Positions 36,074 through 46,346 of a DNA stretch of 64,000 bases are shown piece after piece; within the stretch, counting starts at the first letter, position 1; each line of letters starts with the position of its first letter. The position numbers were made by a program, and so were the translations under genes. A model generated the notes under the pieces. That model was not told the origin of the DNA and did no database searches. It worked only from the letters and a program-made list of their open reading frames with translations. Source of the DNA: Microbulbifer sp. SAOS-129_SWC. Lineage in GTDB: Bacteria; Pseudomonadota; Gammaproteobacteria; Pseudomonadales; Cellvibrionaceae. The DNA is taken from NCBI RefSeq assembly GCF_039696035.1, contig NZ_CP155567.1:2103001-2167000 (forward strand), in the 5' to 3' direction.

Positions 36074-37078
36074 ATGCTGATAAAAACCACAAAACCCGGA
36101 GATCTGGCCGAGCGCCATGTGACGGATGAGCGCACCTACCGGATGGACCGCCGCACCCTGATGAAGGGCCTGGGCCTCGGCGGCCTGCTCGCCGCCGGCT
36201 CCGCCCGCGCCGGCGTTTTCGATCTGCTCTCCAAAGACGACCAGCCGCCGGCGGTGCGCAAGTCGCTCGACTACCGGGCCCAGCAGCCGGCCCCGGACCT
36301 GACGCTAACACCTGAGAACAAGGTCACCAATCACAACAACTTCTACGAGTTCGGCACCGCCAAGACAGACCCGGCCGAGAACAGCCAGGGGCTGAAAGTG
36401 GAGCCCTGGACACTGACGGTGGGTGGCGAGGTGGAAAAGCCGGGCACCGTCGATGTGTGGAAACTGATGGCGGACAGCCAGCTGCAGGAGCGCATCTACC
36501 GCATGCGTTGTGTCGAGGCCTGGTCCATGGTGATTCCGTGGGTGGGGTTCGAATTGGGCAAGTTCCTGCAGCGCTTCCAGCCTACCAGCCGTGCCAAATA
36601 TGTGGCCTTCGAGACACTCTACGACCCGGAGCAGATGCCGGGGCAGAAGAACCGCTACGTCGGTGGCGGCATTCACTACCCCTATGTCGAGGGGCTGCGC
36701 ATTGACGAGGCCATGCATCCGCTGACGCTGCTGTCAGTGGGCCTGTACGGCAAGACGCTGCCGCCCCAGAACGGGGCCCCGATCCGTCTCGTGGTGCCGT
36801 GGAAATATGGCTTCAAGGGCATTAAGTCGATCGTCAAGATCCACCTGGTGGAGAAGATGCCGCCCACCACCTGGAACCGGTTGGCCGCCAATGAATACGG
36901 CTTCTATGCCAATGTGAACCCGGCGGTGGATCACCCGCGCTGGTCCCAGGCGACCGAGCGTTTTATCGGGCCCGGGGGTCTCTTTTCGGCCAAGCGCCAG
37001 CCAACCCTGCCGTTCAACGGTTACGGTGAGCAGGTGGCGTCACTCTACAAGAACATGAATTTGAGGAAGTATTTCTAG
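36074..37078 (+). CDS. msrP: Periplasmic methionine sulfoxide reductase catalytic subunit MsrP
   Basis: The 334-residue molybdenum-cofactor enzyme repairs oxidised methionines in periplasmic proteins. A twin-arginine signal ([15 protein letters not shown]26-R27) directs folded export, with cleavage after about A46. C146 in [15 protein letters not shown] is the molybdenum ligand. The C-terminus ([20 protein letters not shown]) is family-typical. The ATG at 36074 follows GAGGACAAGGAC. Its stop overlaps the msrQ GTG by one base. Its molybdenum need links it to modABC 5 kb away. Confidence 0.96.
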   Translation: MLIKTTKPGDLAERHVTDERTYRMDRRTLMKGLGLGGLLAAGSARAGVFDLLSKDDQPPAVRKSLDYRAQQPAPDLTLTPENKVTNHNNFYEFGTAKTDPAENSQGLKVEPWTLTVGGEVEKPGTVDVWKLMADSQLQERIYRMRCVEAWSMVIPWVGFELGKFLQRFQPTSRAKYVAFETLYDPEQMPGQKNRYVGGGIHYPYVEGLRIDEAMHPLTLLSVGLYGKTLPPQNGAPIRLVVPWKYGFKGIKSIVKIHLVEKMPPTTWNRLAANEYGFYANVNPAVDHPRWSQATERFIGPGGLFSAKRQPTLPFNGYGEQVASLYKNMNLRKYF

Positions 37079-37725
37079 TGTCCGCATCCCAGTCCTCGCA
37101 GCAGGCGGCCCCGCGCCCGACGCAGTGGCGCAAGCCCGCGGCGATTACATTGCAGCTGTTCGTGCACATCGGTGCGCTGGCGCCCTTGCTGTGGCTCTTT
37201 TATGCGGTCAATGCCGGCCTGCTCGGCGGCGACCCGGTCAAAGAGCTGATTCACTACCTGGGTGCCGGCGCTATGCGCCTGTTGCTACTGACCCTGCTGG
37301 TAGCGCCGCTGTCACAGGCCCTCGGGTTTGGTCAGCTCAACCGCCTGCGCCGCCCGCTGGGGCTGTGGTGTTTTGCCTGGGCCAGCCTGCATTTCAGTGC
37401 GTGGCTGGCTCTCGACCTGGCTTTTGACTGGCCGCTGATTGGCGGGGAGCTGGTCAAGCGCACCTATATCCTTGTGGGCTTCGCCGCCTGGCTGACGCTG
37501 CTGGCGCTGGCGGTGACCTCGCTGCCGGCGCTGTTGCGGCGCATGGGCAAGCGCTGGAAGAAATTGCACGGCCTGATCTATCCGGTCGCGCTGCTGGCAT
37601 GCTGGCATTTCTGGTGGTCGGTGAAGAGTGGCTGGATCGAGCCGGCCATCTATCTGGCGGTCGCCGCCTTGTTGCTACTGTGGCGCCGCGACAAGGTGCG
37701 CAAATGGCTGCGCAGTTTCGGCTGA
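37078..37725 (+). CDS. msrQ: Heme-binding membrane subunit MsrQ
   Basis: The 215-residue inner-membrane cytochrome b-type protein passes quinol-derived electrons to MsrP. It has six hydrophobic segments and conserved histidines in LIHYLGAGAMRLLLL, ASLHFSAW, KLHGLIYPVALLACWHFWW. The GTG start overlaps the msrP stop, so the two are translationally coupled. There is no clear terminator before the convergent TetR gene. Confidence 0.94.
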   Translation: MSASQSSQQAAPRPTQWRKPAAITLQLFVHIGALAPLLWLFYAVNAGLLGGDPVKELIHYLGAGAMRLLLLTLLVAPLSQALGFGQLNRLRRPLGLWCFAWASLHFSAWLALDLAFDWPLIGGELVKRTYILVGFAAWLTLLALAVTSLPALLRRMGKRWKKLHGLIYPVALLACWHFWWSVKSGWIEPAIYLAVAALLLLWRRDKVRKWLRSFG

Positions 37726-37814
37726 GGTGATGCAGGGATTGTCGGCGGGAGCCAGAAGCGCTGCTGCAGCACCGCGCGCCAGCGCAGTCCCGTCACCGCT
37801 TTGACGCAAAACCG

Positions 37815-38468
37815 CTAGTGTGCCGACACGGCGTTATCGCTGATACGCAGGGTGGGGGAGAATCGCACCATATCGATCAGCGCATCGATATAGCGATGGC
37901 CGAGCTGGCCCAGGTCGCCGTGCGGCTTCAGCAGCCAGTCTTCCAGAATCCCGATCAGGGCCCCGTGCAGCATTGGCACCACCACGTCGATTTCCAGGTC
38001 AGCCGGCAGCTGGCCATTGGCCATGGCGCTGCTGATCAGCTGGCGCATCCGCGCGATGCCTTCGGCGTGTCCCTCCAGCAGGCGCTGGCGAATCTCACCG
38101 CTCTCGGTTACCAGTTCGCAGCGGTGGAAGATGATTTCCAGAATCAGCTGTGACTGGCGATTACTGGCCACTTCATGGAACAACCACAGCCAGCGGGTGC
38201 GCAGTACCCCGAGCGGATCGCGCAGCAGTTCCTCGCCGGCGGACTCGCACAGTTTTTCCCCCGGCAGCTGCACCCGCTCCGTCAGCGCGTTGAACAGGTC
38301 GGCCTTGTTGCGGAAGTGTCCATAGACCGCGCCGCGGGTGACGCCGGCCAATTCCGCGATCTCACTCAGGGATGGGCGTGCGACCCCGTGTTGGTGGAAT
38401 ACGGTGATGGCCGCGTCGAGGATTCGCTCGCGGGTTTCCAGGGCATCTTCTTTACTGCGTTTGGCCAT
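37815..38468 (-). CDS. TetR-family repressor of the adjacent RND efflux operon
   Basis: The 217-residue protein has an AcrR/TtgR-like N-terminal helix-turn-helix (about 12-58, ETRERILDAAITVFHQHG, SLSEIAELAGVTRGAVYGHF) and a helical ligand domain. It is divergent from the efflux genes, and palindromic sites lie in the region between. By analogy with AcrR and TtgR it should repress the pump and perhaps itself, released by toxic ligands. The exact orthologue cannot be told. Confidence 0.9.
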   Translation of the reverse strand: MAKRSKEDALETRERILDAAITVFHQHGVARPSLSEIAELAGVTRGAVYGHFRNKADLFNALTERVQLPGEKLCESAGEELLRDPLGVLRTRWLWLFHEVASNRQSQLILEIIFHRCELVTESGEIRQRLLEGHAEGIARMRQLISSAMANGQLPADLEIDVVVPMLHGALIGILEDWLLKPHGDLGQLGHRYIDALIDMVRFSPTLRISDNAVSAH

Positions 38469-38841
38469 AAAAAGCTTATCTCTACGGGGCTGCGGCGCAC
38501 GTGAGCAGAGCGGCGCCGCCGATTTCGTTCGAGCCCGGATTCGCCGCTATTAATCGCACCGCGATTGAAGTTTGCCGCGCCGGCGGCATTAATAGCGACC
38601 ATGTCATGGTGTGGTTGTTCCCCTGCCGAATTTCAGCATCTTCCGCAAACCTCTCGGGGCCAGATTCCGGGCCGGGGCGCGCGCATGCTAGTTCATATTC
38701 ATGCATGAATAAATAGTTGCTAATTATTCGTGCATGTACATAAAATGCGACCATTCTATGTAATCGTTTATGACTGACCTGACAGTCTGTTTTTGTTCAG
38801 AGCGGCGGCGCCCGGACGGCACCGCCGAATTCGAGGATTCC
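38469..38841. other. Divergent control region tetR/RND operon
   Basis: These 373 bases hold no convincing gene. The part from 38690 to 38770 is AT-rich and contains the operator palindromes annotated separately. An open frame from 38770 runs into the adaptor gene, but that gene's own signal peptide marks the later start. Confidence 0.55.
38696..38736. promoter_or_regulatory. Tandem palindromic operator for the TetR repressor
   Basis: TATTCATGCATGAATA (38696-38711) is a perfect 16-base palindrome. Its right half also pairs, with one mismatch, with TTATTCGTGCATG (38724-38736) across 11 bases. Similar ATTCATG-rich dyads serve AcrR-type repressors. It lies in the expected promoter area of the RND operon. 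Confidence 0.55.
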
Positions 38842-40062
38842 ATGTTCAAGAAGACGTTGCTCGCAGGCTTACTTGCCACCTCAACCCTGCTCGCCGCCTG
38901 TGGCGAAAAGCAGGCCGCGCCGCAGCGCCCGGCGCCCGCGGTTACCGTGGTCACGCTCAAGGCCGAGCCGGTGACCCTGACCCGCGAACTGCCCGGGCGT
39001 ACCAATCCGTATAAAGTCGCGGAGGTGCGGCCGCAGGTGAACGGTATCGTCAAGGAACAGCTGTTCCGCGAGGGTGGGCTGGTGAAAGCCGGTGCGCCCC
39101 TGTACCAGCTGGACGACGCCACCTACCGCGCCGACTTCGATAGCGCCAGGGCCAGTGTGCAGAGTGCCGCGGCCGAGTTGAAGGTGGCGCGCCTGAATGC
39201 CACACGTATCGGCGACCTGGCGGACACCGGAGCGGTGAGCAAACAGGACAACGACAACGCCGAGGCGACTCTGGCGCGTGCCGAAGCCGCGCTGGCCTCG
39301 GCCAAGGCGGCGCTGGAGCGCAAGCGCATCGAGCTCAACTACGCCCGGATCAGCGCGCCGATCGGCGGCCGCATTGGCAAGTCGTCGGTGACCCAGGGCG
39401 CGCTGGTGACCGCCAACCAGTCGGCGGCGCTGGCCACCGTGCAGCAGCTGGATCCGATCTACGTCGACGTGACGCAGTCCACGACCGAACTGCTGAGCCT
39501 GCGCAAGGCCCTGGCGGCGGGCACCGTGGAGGCGGCGGATAACCTGCCGGTGTCCATCAAGCTGGAAGACGGCAGCACCTACAGCCAAACCGGTAAGCTG
39601 CAGTTCTCCGAGGCCAGTGTGGATCCGTCCACCGGCAGCGTGCTGCTGCGAATTGTGGTGCCCAACCCCGACCAGCTGCTGCTGCCCGGCATGTACGTAC
39701 GTGCGGTGGTGGGTCGCGGTGTGCGCGAAAACGGCATCCTGGTACCGCAGGAAGGTATCTCTCGCGATCCCAAGGGCAACACCTTCGCAATGGTGGTCGG
39801 CAGCGACGGCAAGGTTGCCCAGCGCCCGGTTCAGGTCAGCCAGACGATCGGCAACAAATGGCTGGTGGACAGCGGCCTCAGCGCCGGCGACAAGGTGATT
39901 GTGGCCGGCCTGCAGAAAATCCGCCCGGGTGTGCCGGTACAGGCCACCGAAGCCAAACCGGATGCCGCCGCGGCGGCCGCCGAGCTGAGCGCCGGTGGTG
40001 CCAAGAAGACGGATGATTCTGCCCAGTCTGAACTCAAAGCGCCGGCCGGCGGCGAATCGTAA
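38842..40062 (+). CDS. RND efflux periplasmic adaptor lipoprotein (AcrA/MexA type)
   Basis: The 406-residue membrane-fusion protein links the RND pump to an outer-membrane channel. A lipoprotein signal ends with the lipobox LLAAC (C20). The lipoyl domain, alpha-hairpin (ARASVQSAAAELKVARL to NYARISAPIGGRIGKSSVTQG) and beta-barrel follow in the usual order. The C-terminus is Ala/Asp/Ser-rich and longer than needed. The ATG at 38842 has GAGG about 6 bases upstream. It is 12 bases ahead of the pump gene. Confidence 0.95.
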   Translation: MFKKTLLAGLLATSTLLAACGEKQAAPQRPAPAVTVVTLKAEPVTLTRELPGRTNPYKVAEVRPQVNGIVKEQLFREGGLVKAGAPLYQLDDATYRADFDSARASVQSAAAELKVARLNATRIGDLADTGAVSKQDNDNAEATLARAEAALASAKAALERKRIELNYARISAPIGGRIGKSSVTQGALVTANQSAALATVQQLDPIYVDVTQSTTELLSLRKALAAGTVEAADNLPVSIKLEDGSTYSQTGKLQFSEASVDPSTGSVLLRIVVPNPDQLLLPGMYVRAVVGRGVRENGILVPQEGISRDPKGNTFAMVVGSDGKVAQRPVQVSQTIGNKWLVDSGLSAGDKVIVAGLQKIRPGVPVQATEAKPDAAAAAAELSAGGAKKTDDSAQSELKAPAGGES

Positions 40063-40074
40063 GGGGGTTCGGCA

Positions 40075-43000
40075 ATGGCATCTTTCTTTATCAATCGGCC
40101 GATCTTCGCCTGCGTTATCGCCATTATCGTGATGCTCGGCGGCGGTCTGGCGGTCAGCCAGCTGGCGGTGGAGCGCTATCCGAATATCGCGCCGCCGGCG
40201 GTGAGTATTTCTGCCAACTATCCCGGTGCCTCCGCCAAAGTGGTGGAGAACTCGGTGACGCAGATCATCGAGCAGAGCATGAAGGGCCTCGACGGCCTGC
40301 TGTATATGTCTGCCACCAGTCAGTCCAATGGCAGTGCGTCTATCAACCTGACCTTTGCCAACGGTACCGATCCCGACACCGCCCAGGTGCAGGTGCAGAA
40401 CAAACTGCAGCTGGCCATGCCGCTGTTGCCGCAGGAGGTGCAGCGCCAGGGTGTCAACGTCAGCAAGTCGCGCAGCGGCTTCCTGATGGTGGCCGGCTTT
40501 GTGTCCACCGACGGCAGCATGAACCGTAACGATATCGCCGACTACATCAACTCGACCCTGGTTGACCCGATCAGCCGGGTGCCGGGTGTCGGTAGCCTGC
40601 AGGTATTCGGCTCCAAATACGCGATGCGGATCTGGCTGGACCCGAACAAGCTCGAGACGTACAAGCTGACGCCCAGCGATGTGGCGGCGGCGGTCAAAGC
40701 GCAGAACGCACAGGTCGCCGTGGGTGCACTCGGCGGCACGCCGGCGGTACCCGGCCAGCAGCTGAACGCGGCTATCACCGCGCAGGATCGCCTGCAGACG
40801 CCGGAGCAGTTCCGCCATATCGTGTTGCGCGCCAACCCCGACGGCTCGGTCCTGCGCCTCGGCGACGTGGCGCGGGTGGAGCTGGGAGCGGAGAGCTACG
40901 GCTTTATCTCCCGCTACAATCGCCAGCCGGCCACCGGCATTGCGATCAGTCTGGCCACCGGTGCCAACGCGCTGCAAACAGCCGAGGCGGTCAAGGCCAA
41001 ACTGAAGGAAATGCAACCCTTCTTCCCGCAAGGGTTGAAGTTCGTGGTGCCGTTCGACACCACGCCGTTCGTGCAGGTATCGATCGAGGGTGTGATCCAC
41101 ACGCTGATCGAAGCGGTGGTGCTGGTGTTCCTGGTGATTCTGCTGTTCTTGCAGAATATCCGCGCAACGCTGATTCCGACCATTGCCGTGCCGGTGGTGC
41201 TGCTCGGCACCCTCGGCATTCTCTCGGCGCTGGGCTTCTCCATCAACATGCTGACGATGTTCGCGATGGTGCTGGCGATCGGCCTGCTGGTGGATGACGC
41301 CATCGTGGTAGTGGAAAACGTCGAGCGGGTGATGCGCGACGAGGGCCTGCCACCCAAGGAAGCCACGCAGAAATCGATGAAGCAGATCACCGGCGCCCTG
41401 GTGGGGATCGGTGTGGTGCTGTCGGCGGTATTCGTGCCGATGGCCTTTATGAGCGGTTCCACCGGGGTGATCTACCGGCAGTTCTCCGCCACCATCGTGT
41501 CTGCCATGGCGCTGTCGGTGCTGGTCGCAATCGTGCTTACCCCGGCGCTCTGTGCCACGCTGCTGAAACCGCTGAAAAAGGGCGAGCACCACGGCACGCG
41601 CGGATTTTTTGGCTGGTTCAACCGCAATTTCGAGCGCGGCACCAACTCCTACCAGCGCGGTGTGCGCGGTATCCTCGCGCGCAGCGGCCGCTTTATGGCG
41701 ATCTTCTTGGCGCTGTCGGCGGTGATGGTGTTCCTGTTTATGCGTGTGCCCAGCTCCTTCCTGCCGGAAGAGGACCAGGGTGTGCTCTTCTCGATGGTGC
41801 AGGCCCCGGTGGGGGCGACTCAGGAGCGCACCATGAAGTCGATCGAGAAAGTGGAAGACTATTTCCTCGATCACGAGAAGGCGGCGGTGGAATCCGTATT
41901 CTCGGTACAGGGCTTCAGTTTTGCCGGTAGTGGCCAGAACAACGGTATCGCCTTTGTAAAACTGAAGGACTGGGATAAGCGCGACGAGAAGACCGAGGGC
42001 GCCGGTGCTGTGGCGATGCGCGGGATGGGCGCGCTGAGCCAGATCAAGGACGCGATCGCCTACGCCTTCTCGCCGCCGGCACTGCCGGAGCTGGGTACTT
42101 CCGGTGGCTTCACCTTCTACCTGAAAGATAATGCCAACCTGGGCCACGAGGCTCTGCTGGCGGCGCGCAACCAGTTCCTCGGTGCCGCGGGCAAGGACCC
42201 GCTGCTGTCGAATGTGCGCCCCAATGGCCAGGAGGATACGCCGCAGTTCAGCGTCGATATCGATAACGCCAAGGCGGCGTCCCTGGGGCTGTCGATCGCC
42301 AGCATCAACGCGACCCTGAGCGCCGCCTGGGGTGGCCAGTACGTGGACGACTTTATCGACCGCGGCCGCGTCAAGCGTGTGTATATGCAGGCGGATGCAC
42401 CTTTCCGCATGGTGCCGGAAGATTTCCAGAAATGGTCTGTGCGCAACAACAAGGGCGAGATGGTGCCCATGTCCGCGTTTGCGCAGTTCCACTGGAAGTA
42501 CGGTTCGCCGCGCCTGGAGCGCTACAACGGCGTACCGGCGATGCAGGTCAACGGCCAGGCGGCGCCGGGCGTGAGCTCCGGTGAAGCCATGGCGGAAGTG
42601 GAGCGCCTGGTGAAAACCCTGCCCGACGGTATCGGCATGGAATGGACCGGGCTTTCGTTCCAGGAGCGGGGTGCCGGCTCGCAGACCCCGCTGCTGTATA
42701 CCCTGTCGCTGTTGGTGGTGTTCCTGTGTCTGGCGGCCCTCTACGAGAGCTGGACCGTGCCCACCGCGGTACTGATGATGGCGCCGCTGGGTATTCTCGG
42801 CGTGGTGCTGGCCAGCAGCCTGCGCGGCATGGAACGGGATATCTACTTCCAGGTGGCGATGCTCACTACAGTCGGCCTGGCGAGCAAGAACGCGATCATG
42901 ATCGTCGAGTTTGCGCTGCAGTACCTGAAGGACGGCCTGGAACTGGTCGAGGCGACCATGCGCGCGGTGCGCGACCGCCTGCGCCCGATCCTGATGACCT

Positions 43001-43245
43001 CGCTGGCGTTCGGTCTCGGTGTACTGCCGCTGGCTATCGCTACCGGCGCTGGCTCCGGTGCGCAGCGCGCCATCGGTACCGGGGTGCTGGGCGGTATGGT
43101 GATCGGCACCGCGCTGGGGATCTTCTTTATTCCGCTGTTCTTTGTTGTGGTGCAGCGGCTCTTTGGCCGTCGCCGCGATACCGGCTCAAGCGAGAGCCCG
43201 CGCGACTGGGCGCCGGCTCAGCTGGAAGCGGCGGAAGTCGACTGA
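40075..43245 (+). CDS. RND multidrug efflux transporter, HAE-1 family (AcrB/MexB type)
   Basis: The 1056-residue proton-driven pump has twelve membrane segments and two large periplasmic loops. It begins [20 protein letters not shown]. The proton-relay aspartates lie in the fourth segment ([21 protein letters not shown]), and [14 protein letters not shown] marks the tenth. The length and order match HAE-1 pumps that export hydrophobic drugs and detergents. No outer-membrane factor follows, so it must use a TolC/OprM-like channel encoded elsewhere. A strong terminator ends the unit. Confidence 0.97.
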   Translation: MASFFINRPIFACVIAIIVMLGGGLAVSQLAVERYPNIAPPAVSISANYPGASAKVVENSVTQIIEQSMKGLDGLLYMSATSQSNGSASINLTFANGTDPDTAQVQVQNKLQLAMPLLPQEVQRQGVNVSKSRSGFLMVAGFVSTDGSMNRNDIADYINSTLVDPISRVPGVGSLQVFGSKYAMRIWLDPNKLETYKLTPSDVAAAVKAQNAQVAVGALGGTPAVPGQQLNAAITAQDRLQTPEQFRHIVLRANPDGSVLRLGDVARVELGAESYGFISRYNRQPATGIAISLATGANALQTAEAVKAKLKEMQPFFPQGLKFVVPFDTTPFVQVSIEGVIHTLIEAVVLVFLVILLFLQNIRATLIPTIAVPVVLLGTLGILSALGFSINMLTMFAMVLAIGLLVDDAIVVVENVERVMRDEGLPPKEATQKSMKQITGALVGIGVVLSAVFVPMAFMSGSTGVIYRQFSATIVSAMALSVLVAIVLTPALCATLLKPLKKGEHHGTRGFFGWFNRNFERGTNSYQRGVRGILARSGRFMAIFLALSAVMVFLFMRVPSSFLPEEDQGVLFSMVQAPVGATQERTMKSIEKVEDYFLDHEKAAVESVFSVQGFSFAGSGQNNGIAFVKLKDWDKRDEKTEGAGAVAMRGMGALSQIKDAIAYAFSPPALPELGTSGGFTFYLKDNANLGHEALLAARNQFLGAAGKDPLLSNVRPNGQEDTPQFSVDIDNAKAASLGLSIASINATLSAAWGGQYVDDFIDRGRVKRVYMQADAPFRMVPEDFQKWSVRNNKGEMVPMSAFAQFHWKYGSPRLERYNGVPAMQVNGQAAPGVSSGEAMAEVERLVKTLPDGIGMEWTGLSFQERGAGSQTPLLYTLSLLVVFLCLAALYESWTVPTAVLMMAPLGILGVVLASSLRGMERDIYFQVAMLTTVGLASKNAIMIVEFALQYLKDGLELVEATMRAVRDRLRPILMTSLAFGLGVLPLAIATGAGSGAQRAIGTGVLGGMVIGTALGIFFIPLFFVVVQRLFGRRRDTGSSESPRDWAPAQLEAAEVD

Positions 43246-43264
43246 GATCAGCGCGAATAACGTG

Positions 43265-43300
43265 CAAATAAAAAGGGCCCTGCGGGGCCCTTTTTATTTG
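43265..43300. terminator. Bidirectional terminator between RND pump and CPBP protease gene
   Basis: CAAATAAAAAGGGCCC-TGCG-GGGCCCTTTTTATTTG is a perfect 16-bp stem with A and T tracts on both sides. It suits the convergent genes on each side. Confidence 0.92.
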
Positions 43301-43335
43301 CCTGGCGGCCGCTCCCTGGTCGCCGTATGCGGGAC

Positions 43336-45222
43336 TCACTGAATCAGGTAGAGAACAAGAATACTGTTGAACAACCCGTGCATGACCATCGGCGCCAGCA
43401 GGCCACCGGATTTCCGTGCCAGTGCGCCGGCGCTGGCGCCGAGGCCGAAAATAATGAGCAGTTGCATCGCTGGCAGCGGCGCATGGGCAGCGCAAAAGAG
43501 GCCGGCCTGGATCAGGTTGGCCCAGAAAAAACCGACGTGGCGGCAGAAGCTCGCCAGCACCACGCCGCGAAAAATTAATTCTTCCGCGACCGGTGCCACC
43601 AGCACAAAAAGCCACACCACGGCCAGCCAGCCATAGTGCTGGTCGAGTTTCAGAATCATCTCGGCATAAACGCTGTTCTGCTCCAGCTCGGTGGCCAGAT
43701 TTGGCAGGGTCAGCCAGGCGACAATGGCCGGTAGGCGAAAGGCCAGCGCCACGAGTATGCCCGCGGTGACAGCGCGCCAGGCGGGCCACGCCGGTGACAG
43801 CCAGTCGCGCTGAAAAAACTTGGCGCGGTATGCCAGCGGCAGCATGATCAGCAGAGTCAGGAAGCCATCTGCAATGAGGAGGTTGGCTATTTCGCGGCCG
43901 CTGTATGCGCCGGCGCCACTGGCTACCAGCCCATCACTGCCGAAGTTCAGCGGAGTCGTCAGCAATCCCTCGAGCAACAACAGCGTTCCGAGTGCGAAGA
44001 GTGCAAACCAGGCGTGCTTCAATTGCCACGAATGGTTGTCTCGCAGTGCCTTGCCACGCTGGAACAGCAGCAGTCCGCGATAGTGCACCACCGACACGGG
44101 AACCCAGGCGAGTGCGGCAATCGCGCCTATGGCCAGCAGCAGGCCGGCGATACCGACCAGATCCCGCAGGCGCCAGGGCAGGGTGGGGTGCTGCACCATC
44201 AGCAATAGTCGATTGGAGGCCAGCGGGTCGCTGCGCCAGCCGCGGTCGCGGAGCTGGTTGTAAGCGGCGAGTGCCTGATCGCGATCGCCATACTGGTAGG
44301 CAAACTGGAAACGCTGAAAAGAGAACAGGCCGTTGCCCGGGTGCGCCGTTTTACTCAGCTCAAACTCTTGCGCCGCCAGCGTGTCCAGGCCTGCGGTGGC
44401 AAGATCGCGGGCGGCGGACAGGTGCGGATAGTTGTCCAGCGATTTGAGTTTGTCGTACGCCCGCCGTATCTGCTGCTGGCCGCTGTCGGATTGCACCAGC
44501 AGGTGCAGCAGTTGGATGAATTCATATGGCTGGCGGTTCTCGAGATGTGCCGCCACCGGCGCCAGTACCTGCGCGGCTTTGTGCCGCTGGCCGAGATCGA
44601 GGTGTACGCGCGCGAGGTCGATTCTCACATCCGCGGTTTCATCCTGTTCGAGCGCCTGGTAGCCATAGTGGATGCTGAGATGCGGCTTGTCATCCCGGTA
44701 AGAGGAAGACAGCACCGCGTAGAGGCGCGCCTTCTGCACCGGCGTCCACGACACGTCGTTGACAGACTTTTGCAGTTGCTCGGCGCGTTTGCGCAGCGTC
44801 TCGCCGTAGAGCGAGCCCAGTTCCCGCAGGTTGACCTCCGGGTGGTCGGGAAAGCGCTGCTTCAGCGTGTTTTCGCAGTCGCGGGCCGCGTCCTGGGCGA
44901 AGTCGAGCTCGTCGGCGTATTCGTACAGGTAGAGGAAATCCTGGATATAGTCACACTGGCGAATCAGTAATTTCACGTCGGCGGGATGTGCGCGGACAAT
45001 GTCGTCGATGGCCGCCACACCGCGGCTAAAACTGCGTTTGAGTTCGGCGTTGGCGGGCACGGCATCAGCGGGGAACTGATAGTAGCTGTTCAGCAGATCC
45101 TCAATTGTCGCGTGCGTTTCCGCGGCGGCAGACACCGGAGTACCCGCCAGTATCAACAGCGGCAACAGTAGGCGTCGCAGAGCGCGATAAAGAACCTGGG
45201 TAGCGGAACCGGGAATGTTCAT
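43336..45222 (-). CDS. CPBP-family intramembrane metalloprotease with N-terminal TPR-like domain
   Basis: The 628-residue protein starts with a signal peptide (about 1-34, ending VSAAAE). A helical region of TPR-like repeats follows to about residue 350 (DVRIDLARVHLDLGQRHKAAQVL). The C-terminal half has about seven membrane segments and the CPBP (Abi/Rce1) motifs: E547-E548 in VAEELIFRGVV with R552, H580 in LFCAAHAPLP, and MHGLFN near the end. It should cleave membrane-embedded peptides or mature a peptide product. Its ATG overlaps the stop of the Sel1-repeat gene by 4 bases, so the two are made together. The substrate is unknown. Confidence 0.85.
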   Translation of the reverse strand: MNIPGSATQVLYRALRRLLLPLLILAGTPVSAAAETHATIEDLLNSYYQFPADAVPANAELKRSFSRGVAAIDDIVRAHPADVKLLIRQCDYIQDFLYLYEYADELDFAQDAARDCENTLKQRFPDHPEVNLRELGSLYGETLRKRAEQLQKSVNDVSWTPVQKARLYAVLSSSYRDDKPHLSIHYGYQALEQDETADVRIDLARVHLDLGQRHKAAQVLAPVAAHLENRQPYEFIQLLHLLVQSDSGQQQIRRAYDKLKSLDNYPHLSAARDLATAGLDTLAAQEFELSKTAHPGNGLFSFQRFQFAYQYGDRDQALAAYNQLRDRGWRSDPLASNRLLLMVQHPTLPWRLRDLVGIAGLLLAIGAIAALAWVPVSVVHYRGLLLFQRGKALRDNHSWQLKHAWFALFALGTLLLLEGLLTTPLNFGSDGLVASGAGAYSGREIANLLIADGFLTLLIMLPLAYRAKFFQRDWLSPAWPAWRAVTAGILVALAFRLPAIVAWLTLPNLATELEQNSVYAEMILKLDQHYGWLAVVWLFVLVAPVAEELIFRGVVLASFCRHVGFFWANLIQAGLFCAAHAPLPAMQLLIIFGLGASAGALARKSGGLLAPMVMHGLFNSILVLYLIQ

Positions 45223-46346
45223 TCGATATAGGGCTCGTGATTTTTATACAGGTTGAGCCGGGCGCGAAAGTTGTCCGCGAGCCCGCTGTCGGTTGGAAGT
45301 TTCTCGATCGCGCGCAGCTGAAAGGCGATGGCGTCATCGTAGCGTGCGTTGGCCGCGTACACGGCGGCGAGCGTGTCCAGCTGGGCGTAAGAATTGCGCA
45401 GTGCCTGAACCGGTTCCGCGACTTTCAGGGCGAGCGCCGGGTCGCGCAATTCGGCGCGGCGGTTGACGGCGAGCTCCCAGGCAAAGTTGTTGACAATGTC
45501 CGGCCGCGCGTCAGCCAGCGTTTCGTTTTGCAGGGCGAGGCCGCGTTCCACATCCACCTCCGTACCAATACCGCGGCGGTACAGCTCGCCGAGCCATAAC
45601 CTGGCCAACGGGTGCTTCTGCTTCGCGGCCTGCTCAAACCAGTGCAGCGCATTTTGCGGGCTGCGCTCCAGATGTGAACCGTAAAGATATTCCCGTCCCA
45701 GATAGTAGGCGGCTTCCGCGTTGCCTCTGCGAAATGCCTTCTTCAGGTAGTCAATGCCGCGCTCCCGGTCCTCGGGCAGGTTGACGCCGGAAATCAGTTG
45801 CAGCCCGACCATTTGCAGCGCCATTGGCTCGCCGAGTTCAGCGGCGCGCTGGGCCAGGCGCTTGGCGGTCGATAGGTCGCGCTCGACGCCGGTACCGCGT
45901 CCGTACAGGTTCGACAGCACCAGCAATGCGCGCGCGCTGCCCTGATTTGCTGCGGCGGCCAGCCACTTCACGGCTTTTCGCTCATCTCGTGGTAATTGTC
46001 GGCCGTGCAGATACTTCAAGCCCAATAAATACTGGGCCGCGACAACACCCGCTCGTGCAGCGCGCTGCAGATAATCGAGACCGCGGGCGACCGACTCTTC
46101 CGATTTGCCTTCCTCCGAGTACAGGTAACCGAGAGAGTACATCGCGACGAGGTCGCCCTCCGCCGCGCGCTGCTCCGCCTGGGCCATCTGTTCGTCCGCG
46201 GTGGGGGCATCACTTTGCATCAGCTGCGCAACAGCGCTGTGGCTCGCGAAAAGTATCGAGAGTGCGGAAAGTAAGGTAAATGACAGTGGCAGGCAGGAAG
46301 TCCATGGCCTGAGGGGCTTCCGGAAACGCAAGTTCTTGGTTGTCAT
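45219..46346 (-). CDS. Exported Sel1-repeat (TPR-like) protein
   Basis: The 375-residue protein has a signal peptide (ending SHSAVAQ) and about six Sel1-like repeats of 36 residues between 50 and 290. Examples are AMYSLGYLYSEEGKSEESV, AQYLLGLKYLHGRQLPRDERKAVKWL and AAYYLGREYLYGSHLERSPQNALHWF. A final TPR-like stretch (YAQLDTLAAVYAANARYDDAI) ends the protein. Sel1 proteins act as periplasmic scaffolds or regulators. The ATG at 46346 is chosen; a TTG at 46370 would add 8 residues and neither has a good ribosome site. It is translationally coupled to the CPBP protease gene. Confidence 0.85.
   Translation of the reverse strand: MTTKNLRFRKPLRPWTSCLPLSFTLLSALSILFASHSAVAQLMQSDAPTADEQMAQAEQRAAEGDLVAMYSLGYLYSEEGKSEESVARGLDYLQRAARAGVVAAQYLLGLKYLHGRQLPRDERKAVKWLAAAANQGSARALLVLSNLYGRGTGVERDLSTAKRLAQRAAELGEPMALQMVGLQLISGVNLPEDRERGIDYLKKAFRRGNAEAAYYLGREYLYGSHLERSPQNALHWFEQAAKQKHPLARLWLGELYRRGIGTEVDVERGLALQNETLADARPDIVNNFAWELAVNRRAELRDPALALKVAEPVQALRNSYAQLDTLAAVYAANARYDDAIAFQLRAIEKLPTDSGLADNFRARLNLYKNHEPYIE

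Noticed and set aside
38881..42492. A 1203-codon open frame antisense to the RND adaptor and pump genes
   Set aside because: It is the shadow of GC-rich coding sequence on the other strand; the translation is His/Arg/Gln-rich low-complexity with no domain, while the plus-strand genes are certain.
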